Below are positions 24,280-37,482 of a DNA stretch of 64,000 nt, piece by piece. Each line of letters opens with the position of its first letter. Positions within the stretch are counted from its first letter, which is position 1. The notes under the pieces were generated by a model. The model did not search any database. It saw nothing but the letters and a program-made list of their open reading frames with translations, and was not told the DNA's origin. Position numbers and translations under genes: made by a program. The stretch is from contig VXAZ01003471.1 in the NCBI GenBank assembly GCA_013399875.1, positions 1,973,783-2,037,782 of the forward strand, given 5' to 3'. Source of the DNA: Gymnorhina tibicen (Eukaryota; Chordata; Aves; Passeriformes; Artamidae).

Positions 24280-27200
24280 GCTGAGACTGATAAGTACAGA
24301 TTCAAAGCTTTATGATTTCAGTGAGAGCAATGTTTCCCTTCTTTCCCCATCTGCCTATCATTACTTGTCATTCTTGAGTAAGGAGTTTAATTTTTCTTTA
24401 CATTTTTACCCCTTTGGAGATCAGGTTGATAACATTTGACTGAGCAGCCGTGCCTGGGGTTCAAGAAGTCAGATATACCCATACTGCTCCTGGCCTTTCA
24501 GTCTCCAGCGTGGTGTGGATAGCTAGCTGGGTCCAGTTCAGGAGGAGACTTTGGATGGGGGGCTTGGGGGTAGGGAAGAGTCTTTCCCCATTCTGGAATA
24601 TATCATGCCTGCTGTTTCTTGTAATGTGCCATTTTTATCAGGTAGCTGTTAAGTGAGCATTTGCCTTTCTTTGAAATGTTTTGAGGAATAGATCCTTTGG
24701 CATCAGTTCTGTATTTTTGTGTGTCAGCCTCATTCAGTGACTTCATACCTCTTGCTAAGTAGGGGAGTTAAATGGATTTTAGCGGTCTGCAATAAGATCT
24801 TCATAGTGCTTTGTCCTTATGCTTAATGTTACTACACAGCATTTTCCAGCAGTTCCTTTCTGTGTCCTTTTTTTTCTGCTTTAGTGCTTTTCCTCATTCA
24901 AGCTCTACAGATGTTACAGTTTAAAAAAAAGAGGAAAAGGTATTGCATTTCAGTCTCCACCAAGTTCGCACTCACCCATCTCTTGCATAATGGAACTTTT
25001 TCCTTTTCTTTTTAAATTTAAATCTTGGTAATAGACTTTCTTTTTCCTGTAAACCTTCAATTGCATTAGTAACATAATTCATTTTTTATCTCTGTTTTCT
25101 TCCCTAGTTCCTCATCACTGTTTGCTGGCCTTGAGTGGGCAGCAAGCTTAGTTCTGTGCTTATGGCAGTTTAGATTTTGCACGCCAGTTACAGATGAAAC
25201 TGTTGTGATGGGCTGGTGTGAGGGTGTTTTCCCTCCGCACTGATCTGAATAATGAGAATATAAATGAATTGGTGCTGTTTCTGGGGAGACTTGCTAACTT
25301 TTGTTTTGAGATTATCTTTTTCTTCTGTCAGGACAGAATTCATAGAGGCTCAGTAATTTTGATGGAGATTATATATGATTAAAATAATTTTGAAGCCTGC
25401 CATTATTTGCCACATTTAGTGTATAAGTTTCTTTACAACGACGTCTTTGAAGTTTTCAAGCCAGCAGGTTCTTTGGTTGTGTAAGCAGCATGTGCAGTGA
25501 GTGACTGTGTCACTGGAGGCTTCCACTCCTGTGTTTTTTACATATTGTGAAGTTAGGATCTCAGTAATCAGGCAAGATGTTACTGTACACTTCTTAAAAG
25601 TGCACATGAAGCTGCCATTTAAATGTGTATTGCCTTAGAATATTTGTCCTTGTTAAAATATATTCATTGAAAGGACAGTCTGTGTAAATTCTAAAGTATT
25701 GTTGTATATTTGATTTCTCTCTATAATTTTTTTTAAGTTGATGCTTTTTTCTTGAACTACATGAAAATATTTTAAGTTGCTATGCAGCAAAATATAGATA
25801 CATTATTTTTTTGCATAAAACAAAAATGTGAAAGACCTGTTTTGTTTGTGTTTAAATTAACTGCATTTTTATTTCATTTTTTTAATGGAAAATACCTTCT
25901 GACTTGAGAATTTATGTAATAGTCTGCAAAATACCTTTATGTACAATTGGTTGTAAGTTACAGCTCTATTGATCTAAAAGCTTACGTAGAACAATCCTGA
26001 ATGGTCTGCAGTTTGTGTAAAATTGGTGTTTGCAATTTTTAGTAAGCCTCACAGTTAAAAAATAATAGTAGGAAAATAGAAACAGACTTTGGTTCAGAAA
26101 CTAGATCTTATAGTTTAAAACCACAAACAAACTGTTTGAAACTCAGAATATTACGGTAGATCGTGAAGGATGGATCAGTTGTCTTCTTTCTTTGAATTCA
26201 GTAGATGGTGGTTGACTTCAAGTGGTGCTGTGTGAAATGCATGGGTGTTTCTCTGGAAGAACCAGGGTTCAGGGGAAGTGGTGGCTGCCTGGGTGTATTT
26301 TGCCTGTGTCTGTGTAGCCATCATTTCTCTACTGTGCTTGCCAACAGGGTGTGTGTTCTTTTGGAGTGATGTGTAATCCTCTCCACCAGAACATGGAAGC
26401 TTGACTTCAAGACGTTTTTAGCCTTTAGAAAAAAGAAGTGTGTTGCCTATCCAAACTTAAATGGTTGCACGTGGGAGAAAAATGCTCAAATGTTTTCTTC
26501 TAAGTCTGAAGCTAAAATGGGCCATGAAGTGTAACTGGGGAGAAGCTAAGCTGATGATGATCTGTACGCTTTCCTCTGGCAGCTGAAAAGGTTGAGAATG
26601 AGCACATTGATTTAAAAGCAGTTTGTGGATATGGTTCGTTGGTTTTTGGTTTATTTGTTTGAACATTAAATACTGATGGAGAGTACTGCATGAGCACGTG
26701 GGCAAGGGGAACATTTCTATAAAAGCTCTTCAGTGTTATAATCCTAGTTTCTGCTTCAGTGGGAGTGACTGGAAACTTGAGAGAATGAAATTTAGTCCTA
26801 AAGGACATAAATTCCTCTTCATATATTAGATCTTAATTAAGATTCACTAAGTTAATCTTAAGGCTGTGGCTGTCATACTCTCTCAGAGTATGGATGGGTC
26901 TTGGGAATGTTAAAAGAAGAGGGAGAGTTCAATCTGTGTCATTACTCCTGTAGACTTCTCTGAGCTGGAATTCTGGGAGCTCCGCACCTAGTATCAAATA
27001 ATCTTTACCATCGGCTTAAGAGTTGGAGGATAATGAAAAGGGAAGTCAAAGGAGATGATATTCACGGAGAAGATGTTCTATGCCTGGTAGAAGAGCATGA
27101 AGAGCTCCTTAAAAGTGGAGCTGGAAGCAACCTAACCAAACAACAATTCAACTAGAAAGTGGAGGTCTCAGTTTCAGCCAATATTGCTGAATTTTTCCTC

Positions 27201-29958
27201 TTTCTGTAAGGGCCCAAAGTCAAGTCTGCAAGGAGCCTGTTAATATTCTATGCAGATCCATTCAGAATCAGATGCAGAGCTCAACACAGCAAAACCGTTT
27301 TGGGAGTTCTGAAGACTGCCTGCATCACATGTGCAACGAGCCTAGTCTTGCTGTGCTGGTGATACAGAGTCATTCTGCATGTCATGACGCATACGGCGAG
27401 ATCAGATAGGCTTAGTGTCAGCTCTACTGTGCCTTACCTTCCTGCTGTCTTTCAAAGCATACTTATTGTCCTTAAAGCATGAACTTGCTTGAACTTCTCT
27501 GCAGATTCACAAGCATCTCCCTGATGTAAATTATTCTGAGATTGCCAAATCCTTTTCTTATGAATGCTGGAGTCATGCTGAGTTTGACATTTTGTTGGGA
27601 AACCTTAGGCTTTCACTTGGCAACATAGTATACGCTTGCCCAACAACAGTGCTTGCATTACTGAGAAGAATGGACATCTGAAAGCACCGACAGGTTTTCA
27701 CTCTGCTTTTACTTTCCACGTATCACATATTCAACTTCTTTCTGAAAAGATGCAGTTTATTGGAAATTGTTAAAACTTTAAAGTAGTGTTGGAAGTTTAC
27801 ACGTGTAAGAAAACAATTACGATGTCTTACGGGCAAACAAAATTTTCCATACCCATCATAATACATCTGTTTGTACCTTAGAGACCTCTGTAATTATAGG
27901 AGAAAATGGAAAGAGAAGGAAAAGAGGAAGGAAATACTTGATCTAGCAGCACAGGAATCTGATGTCAAATCTTTAATTTCTGCCCTGCCATGGTACAACA
28001 AAGTCCAGTAAAACTCTGGGCAAGCGCCAGGGTACCACTTGTGGAAGGCTTGTGATGGATTTCCATCCTGTCCATTCCTCAGCCTTGCAGACCCATGGCA
28101 ACATACGTTTCCTATAGAGATCACTTTAGGAAGTAATAGCATTAAGATATTTACTGCACATGGATAGATACTAGATCTGTTTTTGCAAAATCTGGCCATG
28201 ATCAAAAAAGTCATTGCAGTCTTGAATCCTGAGCTAGATTTGGTTGTATTTTTTTTTTTCTAACTGAACAGGTTTTTCATCAGAAACCAGTAATCTGTTG
28301 AAGAAGTGACATTTTAATAGGAGTGTGATAGATGAGGGAGAACTTCTTTTGGAGAACTTTTCATGTATCTAAGGTTATAACCTATTGACATACTACTGTG
28401 CTATGAAATATTACATTTAAGGTTCTTGGTCTGGCTTCCTCTTGCAATTCATGCTCCTTAAGTGAGTACTTAGTGAATAAGGAGCTTCTAGACCTGATTC
28501 ATAATGTGTAAATTATTTACTGGAAGAGGAACTCAAAGCTGGGTACGCTTCATTCCAGGTGAGGTGGTCTAACCATGCAAGTGTAGGCGGCACTTCTGCC
28601 TCTTTATGTGTTAATGAAGACTGGAACAACTCCTGTAAAAGAAACAGAGTGTTCACACTATCTTGGGAAATCACATGAAATATATAAAATTGGGAGATAA
28701 TGGGATAACAGCTAATGCCTTCAGTTGGGGTGCCCTAATTATTTGCTCTCCTTTTCCATGAGGGGTTATTCTTTGTTTGGCACGTAATACAATCTTTCTT
28801 CAAGGTCTGGGATTCAACGTGTTGTCTGCCTATTCTGTTTTCCACATTTGATCAGAGCTCTGAGTTTCCTTTCTCATCAGCTTTATCTATAAATATTTTG
28901 TGGTGGTTGTGTGTGTTTCCTAGAAAAATTGACTCATAAATTGCAATGTTGAATGAAATATAACTCTGGGTTTTAATCCTGAGTATTGCAGTGGTTAGGA
29001 AGGTGCTTTGTGTGAGTCTTAGTGGCAGTGTACGTACAAGGGTTATTTTTCTCATTTTCCTCAGCCTAGCATGAGGTGACAATGGAAAGTTTCTTTTCAT
29101 CTTGCTGCTAACAATTCACAGGTTGATGCCTGATAGGAAAAAAAATGCTCTCAAGGTTACCATATTTTTCATATGTATACACTGTGGCTTATCTCTGGCT
29201 TGAGAGTTTTGTTTGTTTTTAAACGCAGGCCAAGTCAAACCCTGCGGTTTAGCAGCAGTGTGTGTTTTGTGTACAGGCATAACAGGAGAGAAGTCTAATT
29301 CCATGGTTCCTTCCTTAGTGGTATCCTGGTCTCTTGGGTTGTTTGCTCAGTGGATATGAATTATCTGTGAACTTCTTTTTTCTTGTTTTCAAGAACTTTT
29401 TAAGAGCTCCGAGTTACCTGAAGCAAAGGTTATATATGTGCAAATACAGTGTTATTGTAAGCCTCTGGGATATTATTGCTCTACAAAATCTATGGAGGCT
29501 AATAGAAATGGCTGTTTCATGATGTACCATGTACTGTTTGTTACTTTGGGACTGTAAAACTTTATTTGCTTGTCTGTCTAAGCAGACACAGTACACAGTA
29601 AACAGCCCATGCAGTAAATCAAGGTGTCCTGCACTCATACCGTATTCATTTAGGAGAAATATGTGCTAAATATCTCCATTATAAATCACAAGACAGAATC
29701 ACAGAAGAGTGATTAGTCAACTTGAGGGTATTTTTCCATTTATATTGCCCTGTGAAAGTAAATATTTATTTTTCATTTCTTTATTGTTGTTGGTTATAAC
29801 AAGATCTGTTGACTTGGGATTTACCAGGAGCCAGTAACTTTTAATGTTGTTGATACTTTCAGATTTCTAATAGTATTACTGCAGAACAGAAAACCAAGAT
29901 AAGACATTTATTTCTTTTAATTTTCTTCCACCATCTCCCATTTCCCTTCTTTTTGCAG

Positions 29959-30131
29959 AATATCTCCATGCATAACACAGTTGGAGGAGCAATGGCAGGA
30001 CCTGGATCCCACCAGCTGACAAACACAAGGATGCCAAACCACGACACCAGCGTTGTGATACAACAGGCCATGCCATCTCCACAGTCCAGTTCTGTCATTA
30101 CACAAGCACCTTCCACAAATCGACAGATTGG
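29959..30131 (+). CDS. CREB5: CREB5 internal coding exon (Ser/Thr/Gln-rich segment)
   Basis: Partial CDS: the next internal exon, 173 nt, which gives 57 codons plus two bases of a split glycine codon. It starts NISMHNTVGGAMAGPGSHQL and ends with a PSPQSSSVITQAPSTNRQIG stretch. This matches the CREB5 region just after the phospho-acceptor segment. It is low in charge and rich in Ser, Thr, Gln and Pro, as expected for a disordered transactivation linker, and no folded domain is visible. The acceptor CAG ends at 29958 after a strong pyrimidine tract (about 29929-29955), and the donor is GTGAGT at 30132. It joins in frame to the exon at 1518-1639 (phase 0 to 0) and leaves in phase 2. The expected next exon (PVPGSL-like, followed by the His-rich and bZIP parts) is not found in the remaining 33.9 kb. 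The open frame runs only a few codons beyond each splice site. Confidence 0.95.
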
Positions 30132-30149
30132 GTGAGTCCATTTCCATTT

Positions 30150-30279
30150 TCTCATTTCTCTGGTTCTCTGGCTCCAGCAGCTGCCTGTGGGACCAGATGT
30201 TGTCCTCATGTCCTCATGGTTCTTTAGGTCCAGCTGCATGCAGGACCAGATGTTGTTCTCGTGGTTTTTGAGGTTACAG
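30150..30279. repeat. 53-bp-period imperfect tandem repeat beside the exon donor
   Basis: About 2.4 units. GACCAGATGTTG occurs at 30191-30202 and again at 30244-30255, exactly 53 bp apart. Upstream of it in each unit is a TGGTTCT...CCAGC(A)GC stretch. A third partial unit, TTCTCGTGGTTTTTGAGG, starts at 30256. It begins about 18 bp downstream of the exon donor. Confidence 0.8.
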
Positions 30280-32609
30280 AATTTGCACTTGACCCTGCCA
30301 GCATGAGCGAGGACCCCTGCAGCACATGTTGCAGACTGTGGGGAATGGCCAGGTTACTCCAAATGTGGCACCCTGGTTCAAAAAGGACAGAATGCTGTGC
30401 TTACTGGAAAGTCCTGCTTTCTCCATCCAGCTTTTTGTTTTTATCTTCTTGTGATCATAGTTCATGTTTTTTCTATAACTGCTCTGGGAAGAAAGACGAA
30501 GTGTTTGTGAAGCTGATCCTTTAACTTCCTTCAATGGGAATTCTGGGTGTTTTAAGGGATTGAGCTATTTCCTGTGTCCTCTGTTTAACTGAGGAATGCT
30601 GGAACACAAAAAGACTGTCAAGATAAACAGTTGGCCACAGTGTGAACAGTTGCTCAATTTGTAATGATGGATCCATACTTGTCACCATAAATTGACAGTA
30701 TGGATGCTTATTGTATGGGCTTGCATGCCAATTGAGTGCTAATGTTTGGAGAACTGTGTGAACAAAACCATCCATGTTTAGCACACCTGGTTACTTCCAG
30801 CAAGTATGAGATCCTCATAGTCACAATAACTTGTTTTTAATTGTACAGTAACTGCCCTGATGGCTTGAGGGTACAGTTTTTCATCACACAGCTCTGAGAA
30901 TTTGGGGGACGGGGGGGGTATGCATGAAAAGGCATGGACAAAAAGATATATTAGTGGACTAAGAAAGAAGCAGCAGTCTCGATTCGTTATCTGTCATTCG
31001 TAACTTGGTTACATCCATTATGTCAAAAGTGCAAAAGGAGTCTCTGTCCCCAGTCATTGTCTAAATAATTGATGATCAACTTTCAGTCTTTTCAAAGTAA
31101 AACCAAAAAGTGAAGACCTGGCATTGACAACCAAAAATCCAGTTATTCTTGAGTTTTCTTTCAAGATTCTTGGTGTAGGCCACAGGCTCTGTATCTCCTG
31201 TGGTAGCTGGGATGGCCCATGGCACTGAGCTCTGGGTTACCCAGCCATGCACAGAACACAGATTCCATCTGCTGCCCTAGTCTTTTGCTCCTGGCCAAGC
31301 TCCTCTATTTTCCTTTTTACTACTATTTCAGGATTTGGTTCTTAATGTAAAAATCTGGTAGGATGGGTCAAGTAAACATATTTGGTAGATGTACCCTTTG
31401 TATATGTTATGTATTGACAAAACACAGTGTTCACTGAGATTTCACATGCAATACTGTTTGCCCGTGAATCCAGCAAAGTTGTTATCTTATATATGTCCCA
31501 TTCTGTTCAAAGACAGGTGGCCGGGAGAGAGGGAGGGAGGAAGAAACAGTTTCTTTTTCAGGTTTAGAAAGAAAAACATTAACTAATGCCATTATTTTCG
31601 CTAAGGATGATTAAGCTCCTGTTCAAATTGTGACTTAATACGTCTAGTGGTAATTATGATCCTAATTAAAAGCATAAAAAAACCCCAAACAACTTTTAAT
31701 ACTCAGTGGTGAGGTGTTTTATGTAAGACTGTACTTGGCTTCCAAACAATTGTTTCTATATAATGAGAAGAAAACTGCATGTGGTTTTGCAAGACCCTGT
31801 CAGTCAGGTTTTAGGTTTGTGTTGGTTCAGGGCCATGGTGATTAGAATCTCCAAAGTTGGAGGGATTGAGGATAAAAAGGCCTTTTCCTAGTCAGTGGTG
31901 TGCCTCATTTGGGAAACCATGTCATGACATATCTTAATTCTTCCCTGTGACTGAATCACACAAATGTTTCCTAAGTCTGAGTCTAAAGCTGCTTTATTGG
32001 GAAGCAATTGTCAGCATTTTAGTCTCTGTGTGAGTTGGTGTGTGAATGAGACTTACGGTGTGACCTCCAGCATACTCTGTTCCCCATTCTTCCCTCTTCC
32101 TAGGAGGTTTTGTTTTTTGTTCATGGTGTGTCCTAGGAGATAATTGCTGTATTTTCAACTTCCTCTACTTGCCAAAGAGTTGAGCATCCTTGTTTGTCTT
32201 CTTTTCCTTCAGTCTTTTCCCTGTGGTGTCTGTTTTACTTATTCAAAGAACATATCTTGTCATTTCCATTTATCTTCATCTTATCCTTCTAAATGTGCTA
32301 AGAATTATATCCACGACTCATTCATGAGGAATACAGACTGGACAACGATTTTGGTATTAAACAACTGAAAAAAACCAACCAGATTAATTCAGAAAATATT
32401 TGAGTTCTTCAAAGTTTGGTGGTTTTGATTTGGCCTTGCAAAGTTGAGATTGTTTAGCTATTTAACTAGCCCAAATTCTGAGATGCTCGTATCAGTGGGT
32501 TTTGGTTGAGTTCCCCTTTTTTTGAAATCATCTGAAGCTGCCACAAAGGGTAGATGAGTCCTTACCATGAAAAACTGTGCCAGGGAAAATGTCTTTTAAT
32601 GAGCAATAA

Positions 32610-32685
32610 AACCAGCAGAGAGAAACTGGGTAAAACTCTCACTGAGTTCTGTAAGAGCAGGATCAAGCCCTGAAGGTTATATAGA
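32610..32685. repeat. Possible ancient amniote dispersed repeat
   Basis: GGGTAAAACTCTCACTGAGT followed by TCTGTAAGAGCAGGATCAAG and CCCTGAAG resembles a phrase common in turtle, crocodile and bird genomes (roughly 'cattgacttcagtgggagcaggatcaggccc'). Based on recalled patterns; the family name is uncertain. Confidence 0.35.
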
Positions 32686-32942
32686 ACCATCTTGTAGCAA
32701 TATTCTGATTTTTATCACAACCACAAATATTTTAGTGTCAGACTATGGCCAAGCCACCTGCAAATGTTTATGATGGCCTTGCTCCAATGAAAACAGGGAA
32801 CAGCAATGAAAGTCTTCATTTAGCCCCTGTTTGTAGGCTGTGCTCTAGTAACAGAGATGGGACCCACCTGTGCCCGCACACAGCTCGTTTCATGGTGAGG
32901 AGTGGGCGAGTTTGTAGCAGCTGACATTCCCAAGGGATGTAA

Positions 32943-33036
32943 TTTTTCCCTACTTTTTTTTCCTCCTTCTCTTTCTTCTCCCTCTCCCTCTAACCTTCTC
33001 CCTCCCTCCACACCTCTCTTTTTCCCTATCCCCTAC
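32943..33036. repeat. Polypyrimidine tract
   Basis: About 94 bp almost wholly of C and T on the plus strand, built from CTCCCTCTCCCTC and TTTCTTCTCC units. The few purines are scattered. Confidence 0.8.
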
Positions 33037-35596
33037 TCTGGGGGCTTGCATATAAAATGAGATATTGACACAAGGCATGGGAAAACATGACAGAATGTGC
33101 ATTGCTGGGCAAGCCTTACTGGCACGGTGTACATCCACACATTGTTTCAGGTATTAAGCTTCAGCTACTACTGAACAGGCACCCAGCCAGATAAATCAGA
33201 TAAAGGGAAGAGTGCGAAGGTTATTAACTTAAAAAATAAGACAGGGTGCAGTCCCACTTTCCTCCCACCGTGTTCCTTTCGTTGAGAACAAACAGCAGCA
33301 TTACCATTCCAGGTAGCTGGCAGGTTGGTGTAAAGGTCCCAGATAGTCTTTATACGGTGAGGCAGTCTCTAACCTCCTTGCCATCCCTCCTCCCTGCCCG
33401 CCAAGCCTTCAGCATGTGGGAGGAATGCTGGAACTAGTAACTACTTGTGCTGATGAAAAATCAGTTGAGGAACACTTAGCAGTGAAGGGTGTCTTTGGCT
33501 GATTAATAGCACATCATTTCGAGATAAGATACATGGAAGAAAAGCAGTATGGCATATGGAGGAAGGCAAGAAAAAATGATATAAGACATACATTTGTCAA
33601 AGGTATAGAAAAGCAGATAAGCTGAATCAGCTCAAGATATGGGACTCTGAACTAGGCTGTACAACACCAGTGCTTGTCTTCTTTTAAAAATAGCTCCATT
33701 TTTTCTGTGACTGACTATACAGCAGTGTGTGAGAAAATTCTGGTCAGACAAATTGGTGACAACACAGCGTGCTGATTGCTCTATCTGGACACATCGTGGG
33801 CTAGGAAAGATGTGTTTTTCAGACTATCAAATACTGTAGGTAGCTGCAACCTAACAGCTCAGTGTTCACAGAAAAGGTAACCTGCATTCAAGCTCATTTT
33901 TCAAGCTAGTAGTGGACATAACTAGTAATCATTCCAGTTTGAAACTCACTGGTACAACTCTGCAGCTCATAAAGAACATGGGAGGATGGAGGATTGTAAC
34001 AGATGCAGCAAGTTGTTAACATTGTACTAAATGGAGAGGGAGAGTGAGTCCAGTTTCAGTGAACTCAGGCTCCAAAGTGGACATAGAGCACTAACCATGT
34101 GATGTAGATTATCTGTTTTTAAAGTGTTGTAGAGCATTTTAATCGAGATAAGATGGTCTTCTGGCACAACATCAAAAGGGAGAAATTGCAACCACATTTG
34201 CAAGCAGGTAGGAGAAAGCAACAAAAGGGGTTTGGAAGATGCCTCTGGGTGCCTTGATGTACTGAAGAATCATGGTACCAGTGGGAGAACAGCCTTTCAG
34301 TCCCCACATTCAGCATTCATTTTAACACCTATGCATTGCCTTGCTGTTCCTCTCTCTTTCCTCTCATGATGCCACGTGTGTCTCTCTGGTTCCAGTTTAT
34401 CATTTTTTCATGGGTTTGAATGCTTTCCAAACAGAGGAGCATGGGAAATGGAGAAGTCAGAAGAACTGACTACTCCATGCATGTAGTGGTACTAACAGAG
34501 GTTTGATGGCCTCGGCCATTTGGAAAATGAAAAAAAAACTTCTCAGTCTTAATCAGAGGGCCTCAGATGGCAGAAGGACAGACCTGATCTGGCAAGCACG
34601 GGAGTTTCACCACAGCACAAGCTATCTGAGACTGCAACTGCTGGTTGAATTCTCAGAGTATCCTGCTATCATCCTTTATAGCTTAAGGAAACAGAAAAGA
34701 CTCCTGTAAGAGACAATCACAGGCAGAAACCCTTCCATAATGCGGCTAGTTCTGGAAGGCACTTGGAATAGGTGGGTGACTGAGAAGGGTCTTTGTACAT
34801 CCAAGAGAAAGTCTCTCTTTAAGCTCTTACTAAGTTGGTGGAGTGTGTGGCATCAAAGAGGCCATGGAATGATGTGCTTTTATTAAATTCAAAGACTAGT
34901 TCCCTTTCCAGGAAATCTGTGACAAAAGCCTATTTTCCAGCTCATGTATTTGAATGGAAGTACCGCAGTACGTTGTGAGATGAGAAGAAATGAGCAGTGA
35001 GAGATGAAGTATCTAATGACCAGTCTGTCCCTTGATCAAGTCCATTCCATAGCCTTCGTTGTGCAGGATGTAAGAACATCAGTTAGATCACTAGAAGGGG
35101 AGGAAAAGGGAGAGGTGGGAAGAGAGAGCATCTGACAGTGTCATTCTGTCCAAATTTTATTTTTCCTGTCTTTGTACTAAAAGTTGGGCTTTAATTCCTG
35201 TTTAATGGTCCTGTTTCTTTTTCTTCTGTTTATGCTAAGACATGTTTTCTGTAGTCCCTTCTACCACACTGACCTGGGCCAACCTTGATGTGGAATCCCA
35301 TCAAGCTACATGTGAGCAGCAGCCAGAAGTCTCTGGGAAGCTCAGAATTACTTCGGAAATGATTATAAGTGCGCCATTCCCAGAAACAAGTTGTCTCATA
35401 GCTCAGCTTAATAGAGAGGGTGATGAGGGAGAAAATGAGCTGGACCCTCTCAAGCTGTTCATCCCTTTTAGCAAGCTGCTGCCCAGGTCTGCACCCTGAC
35501 CTGTGGGCCAAACTGTGCTGCTCTGTCTGTGATGTTTAGAAGCTCTGTCTGCTCTCCAACCTCCTCTGTTGTTGTTTGCATTGCACATTCAGGACT

Positions 35597-35630
35597 TGCT
35601 GACTCAATTTTTCCCCATAATGCTGAGTCA
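35597..35630. promoter_or_regulatory. Paired AP-1/half-MARE sites
   Basis: TGCTGACTCA at 35597-35606 and TGCTGAGTCA at 35621-35630, 24 bp apart start to start. Each is a full AP-1 heptamer with the TGC flank that MAF/NRF2-type dimers prefer. ATF2-family dimers with JUN can also bind AP-1-like sites, so autoregulation is conceivable. Occupancy is unknown. Confidence 0.3.
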
Positions 35631-37158
35631 GGAAGAAAGAAAGCAAACAGCACCAGCCTGTGTGTCAGGCCCAGCACAAACAGGTGGTTGTTTGCAACAT
35701 CTCTCTTCTATCCTCAAGAACATACTCTGCCTTACCAAAAACTTGCTGTAAGGTCTAGGAAGGGGCTGGAAAGTACTGACATGTATCAAGGTGACTTCTG
35801 TGGGACTGAAAGGAGGATCATTAACCAGGTACTAAACAGCCTGTCAACCTGAAATGAAGAGAGTTTAGTGTGTTTCTTACCTGACTTGAAGTCAACTATT
35901 ATCCTGAAAGTTAAGCACTTGTTATACATGTTGGTTAAATTTATTAATGAACACAGTATTTTACACCTCATACTTTCTACATGACAGAAGTCCTAAGTTT
36001 GTTAGAAATGTTGCTTTCCCACGGCAAGAACGCCAAAACCAGGAAGTGTAAGGGATATTGTGCGACTTGCTGGCCACTGACTCTTACAAGGATTGTTGTC
36101 TTGAGTTATGAGAAGAAACCAGCCGTCTCTGTCTCCTGATGGTTGTTTGAGATAGGCAGTGAAACCATGCTCAAACCACTTCTCATACAAGTGATTTCTA
36201 AGAAATCGATCATGAAGTTTTTGTCCTGAAAGGCTTGTCCCATCCAAGAACCATAGGAAAACAAGGTCAGAATAGTGTACTGCACCCATAATTGTATCTG
36301 AACAGAAATACTGAGCTTTCATAGGCATTGGTTGGCTCTCACATCAGAGAAAGTCATAAACAGGACTTATATATGATATACAGAACTTGGAGAATCTAGC
36401 ACTGATTCCTTAATTTTAGTGGTTGGTATCTCTTACATACCTCCCGTATATACATTATACACACTGTATAAATCTTCTTTAAAGGTGTCATCAAAATTTA
36501 TGGGCAGAGCTTCTGATTTATGTGACTCTTTGAACTAAAACAGATGTAAAATCATTTTCGGATGGAAGAGGATCTCAGAATTGCAGTGGGTTTGATATGA
36601 CAGATCAAGCTTCCCCTAGACCAGAGAAAGATCATTAGGGCTCTGCACAGCCGAATCACATAGCTCTGCTCTTCATCACAGGTTTGTGCTTAACATGCCC
36701 TGATGCATGATTCCAGTATGTGTTCTATCCAAGTGTCAGCCTGTTTGACAGGTAACTAAGCCGCAGTAAAACACTAACTCAAACAATACGGACTTTGTTT
36801 GGTGTAAGGCTTTTTTAAAAATTTCATTTGAGAGAATAATTTGCAGGTTCCAGAGAAGTAGCAAGCTTTGGGATGCTGTCTTACACCATGTCAGTTCAGA
36901 GAAGGGCTTAAAGGTTTGCTGGGGGTCCACAATGGCTATAATGAGCAAAAAGTGAAGACCTTCATGTGCAAAGAACTCTGAAAAAAGATTAGTTTCCCAC
37001 TAAGACGTTATGTTTGTATCTGTTTCAATAAGAGAATTGGCACTGATGTGCTGAACAGAGAACACCTCGATTTTACATGGTTTGTCTTGCCAGTGTCTTT
37101 TTTGAACACTTTCAAAGGAATATAAAAGCATACTACAAGTTAATAAAGTGTTAACGCT

Positions 37159-37194
37159 TTGGGTTGGTTTTTTTCTTTTTCTTTTTTTTTTTAA
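37159..37194. repeat. T-rich tract
   Basis: GGGTTGG followed by broken T-runs with single C's. Simple low-complexity sequence. Confidence 0.7.
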
Positions 37195-37436
37195 GCTGGT
37201 ACCTGGCTGCAAACCAACTACAATAGTTCAGAGGAAAGTGCCTGAGGGAAAACACAGGAATTACAGACTTTGTGTAAAGTGTATGGATCCTATTTTACCA
37301 CCTGTAAAAGTAGGCCTCCTTATTAATTGATGAGTTGAGTTTTCAAAATCAATGGTACAGTATAGTCCCATGTAGGGCATATATATGGTTCTATTTATAC
37401 TTATGGACAGGCCAAATATGCATTTGAAAAAGAAAT

Positions 37437-37482
37437 ACAACCAAACAAAAAAAAACCCAAAAACCCAAAACACCAACAATTT
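37437..37482. repeat. A/C-rich low-complexity tract
   Basis: ACAACCAAACAAAAAAAAAC followed by CCAAAAACCCAAAACACC. Same composition class as the tract at 13.3 kb. Confidence 0.8.

Larger units (their letters stand above)
1640..29958 (+). other. CREB5: CREB5 intron, 28.3 kb
   Basis: Complete GT-AG intron between the two recognised exons. It is mostly unique AT-rich sequence. The recognisable content is two plus-strand and two minus-strand MIR-type SINE pieces, one hAT-like relic, a 38-bp tandem duplication, several A- or T-rich tracts and a GC-rich islet near 23.3-23.5 kb. All longer open frames within it lack family resemblance and splice-site support, so none is called as a gene. Stretches not covered by a separate entry show nothing specific to the eye. 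Confidence 0.9.

Noticed and set aside
29690..29712. Possible minus-strand CR1 end (AGAATCACAGAAGAG)
   Set aside because: The CR1 consensus does not continue downstream; a short chance match.
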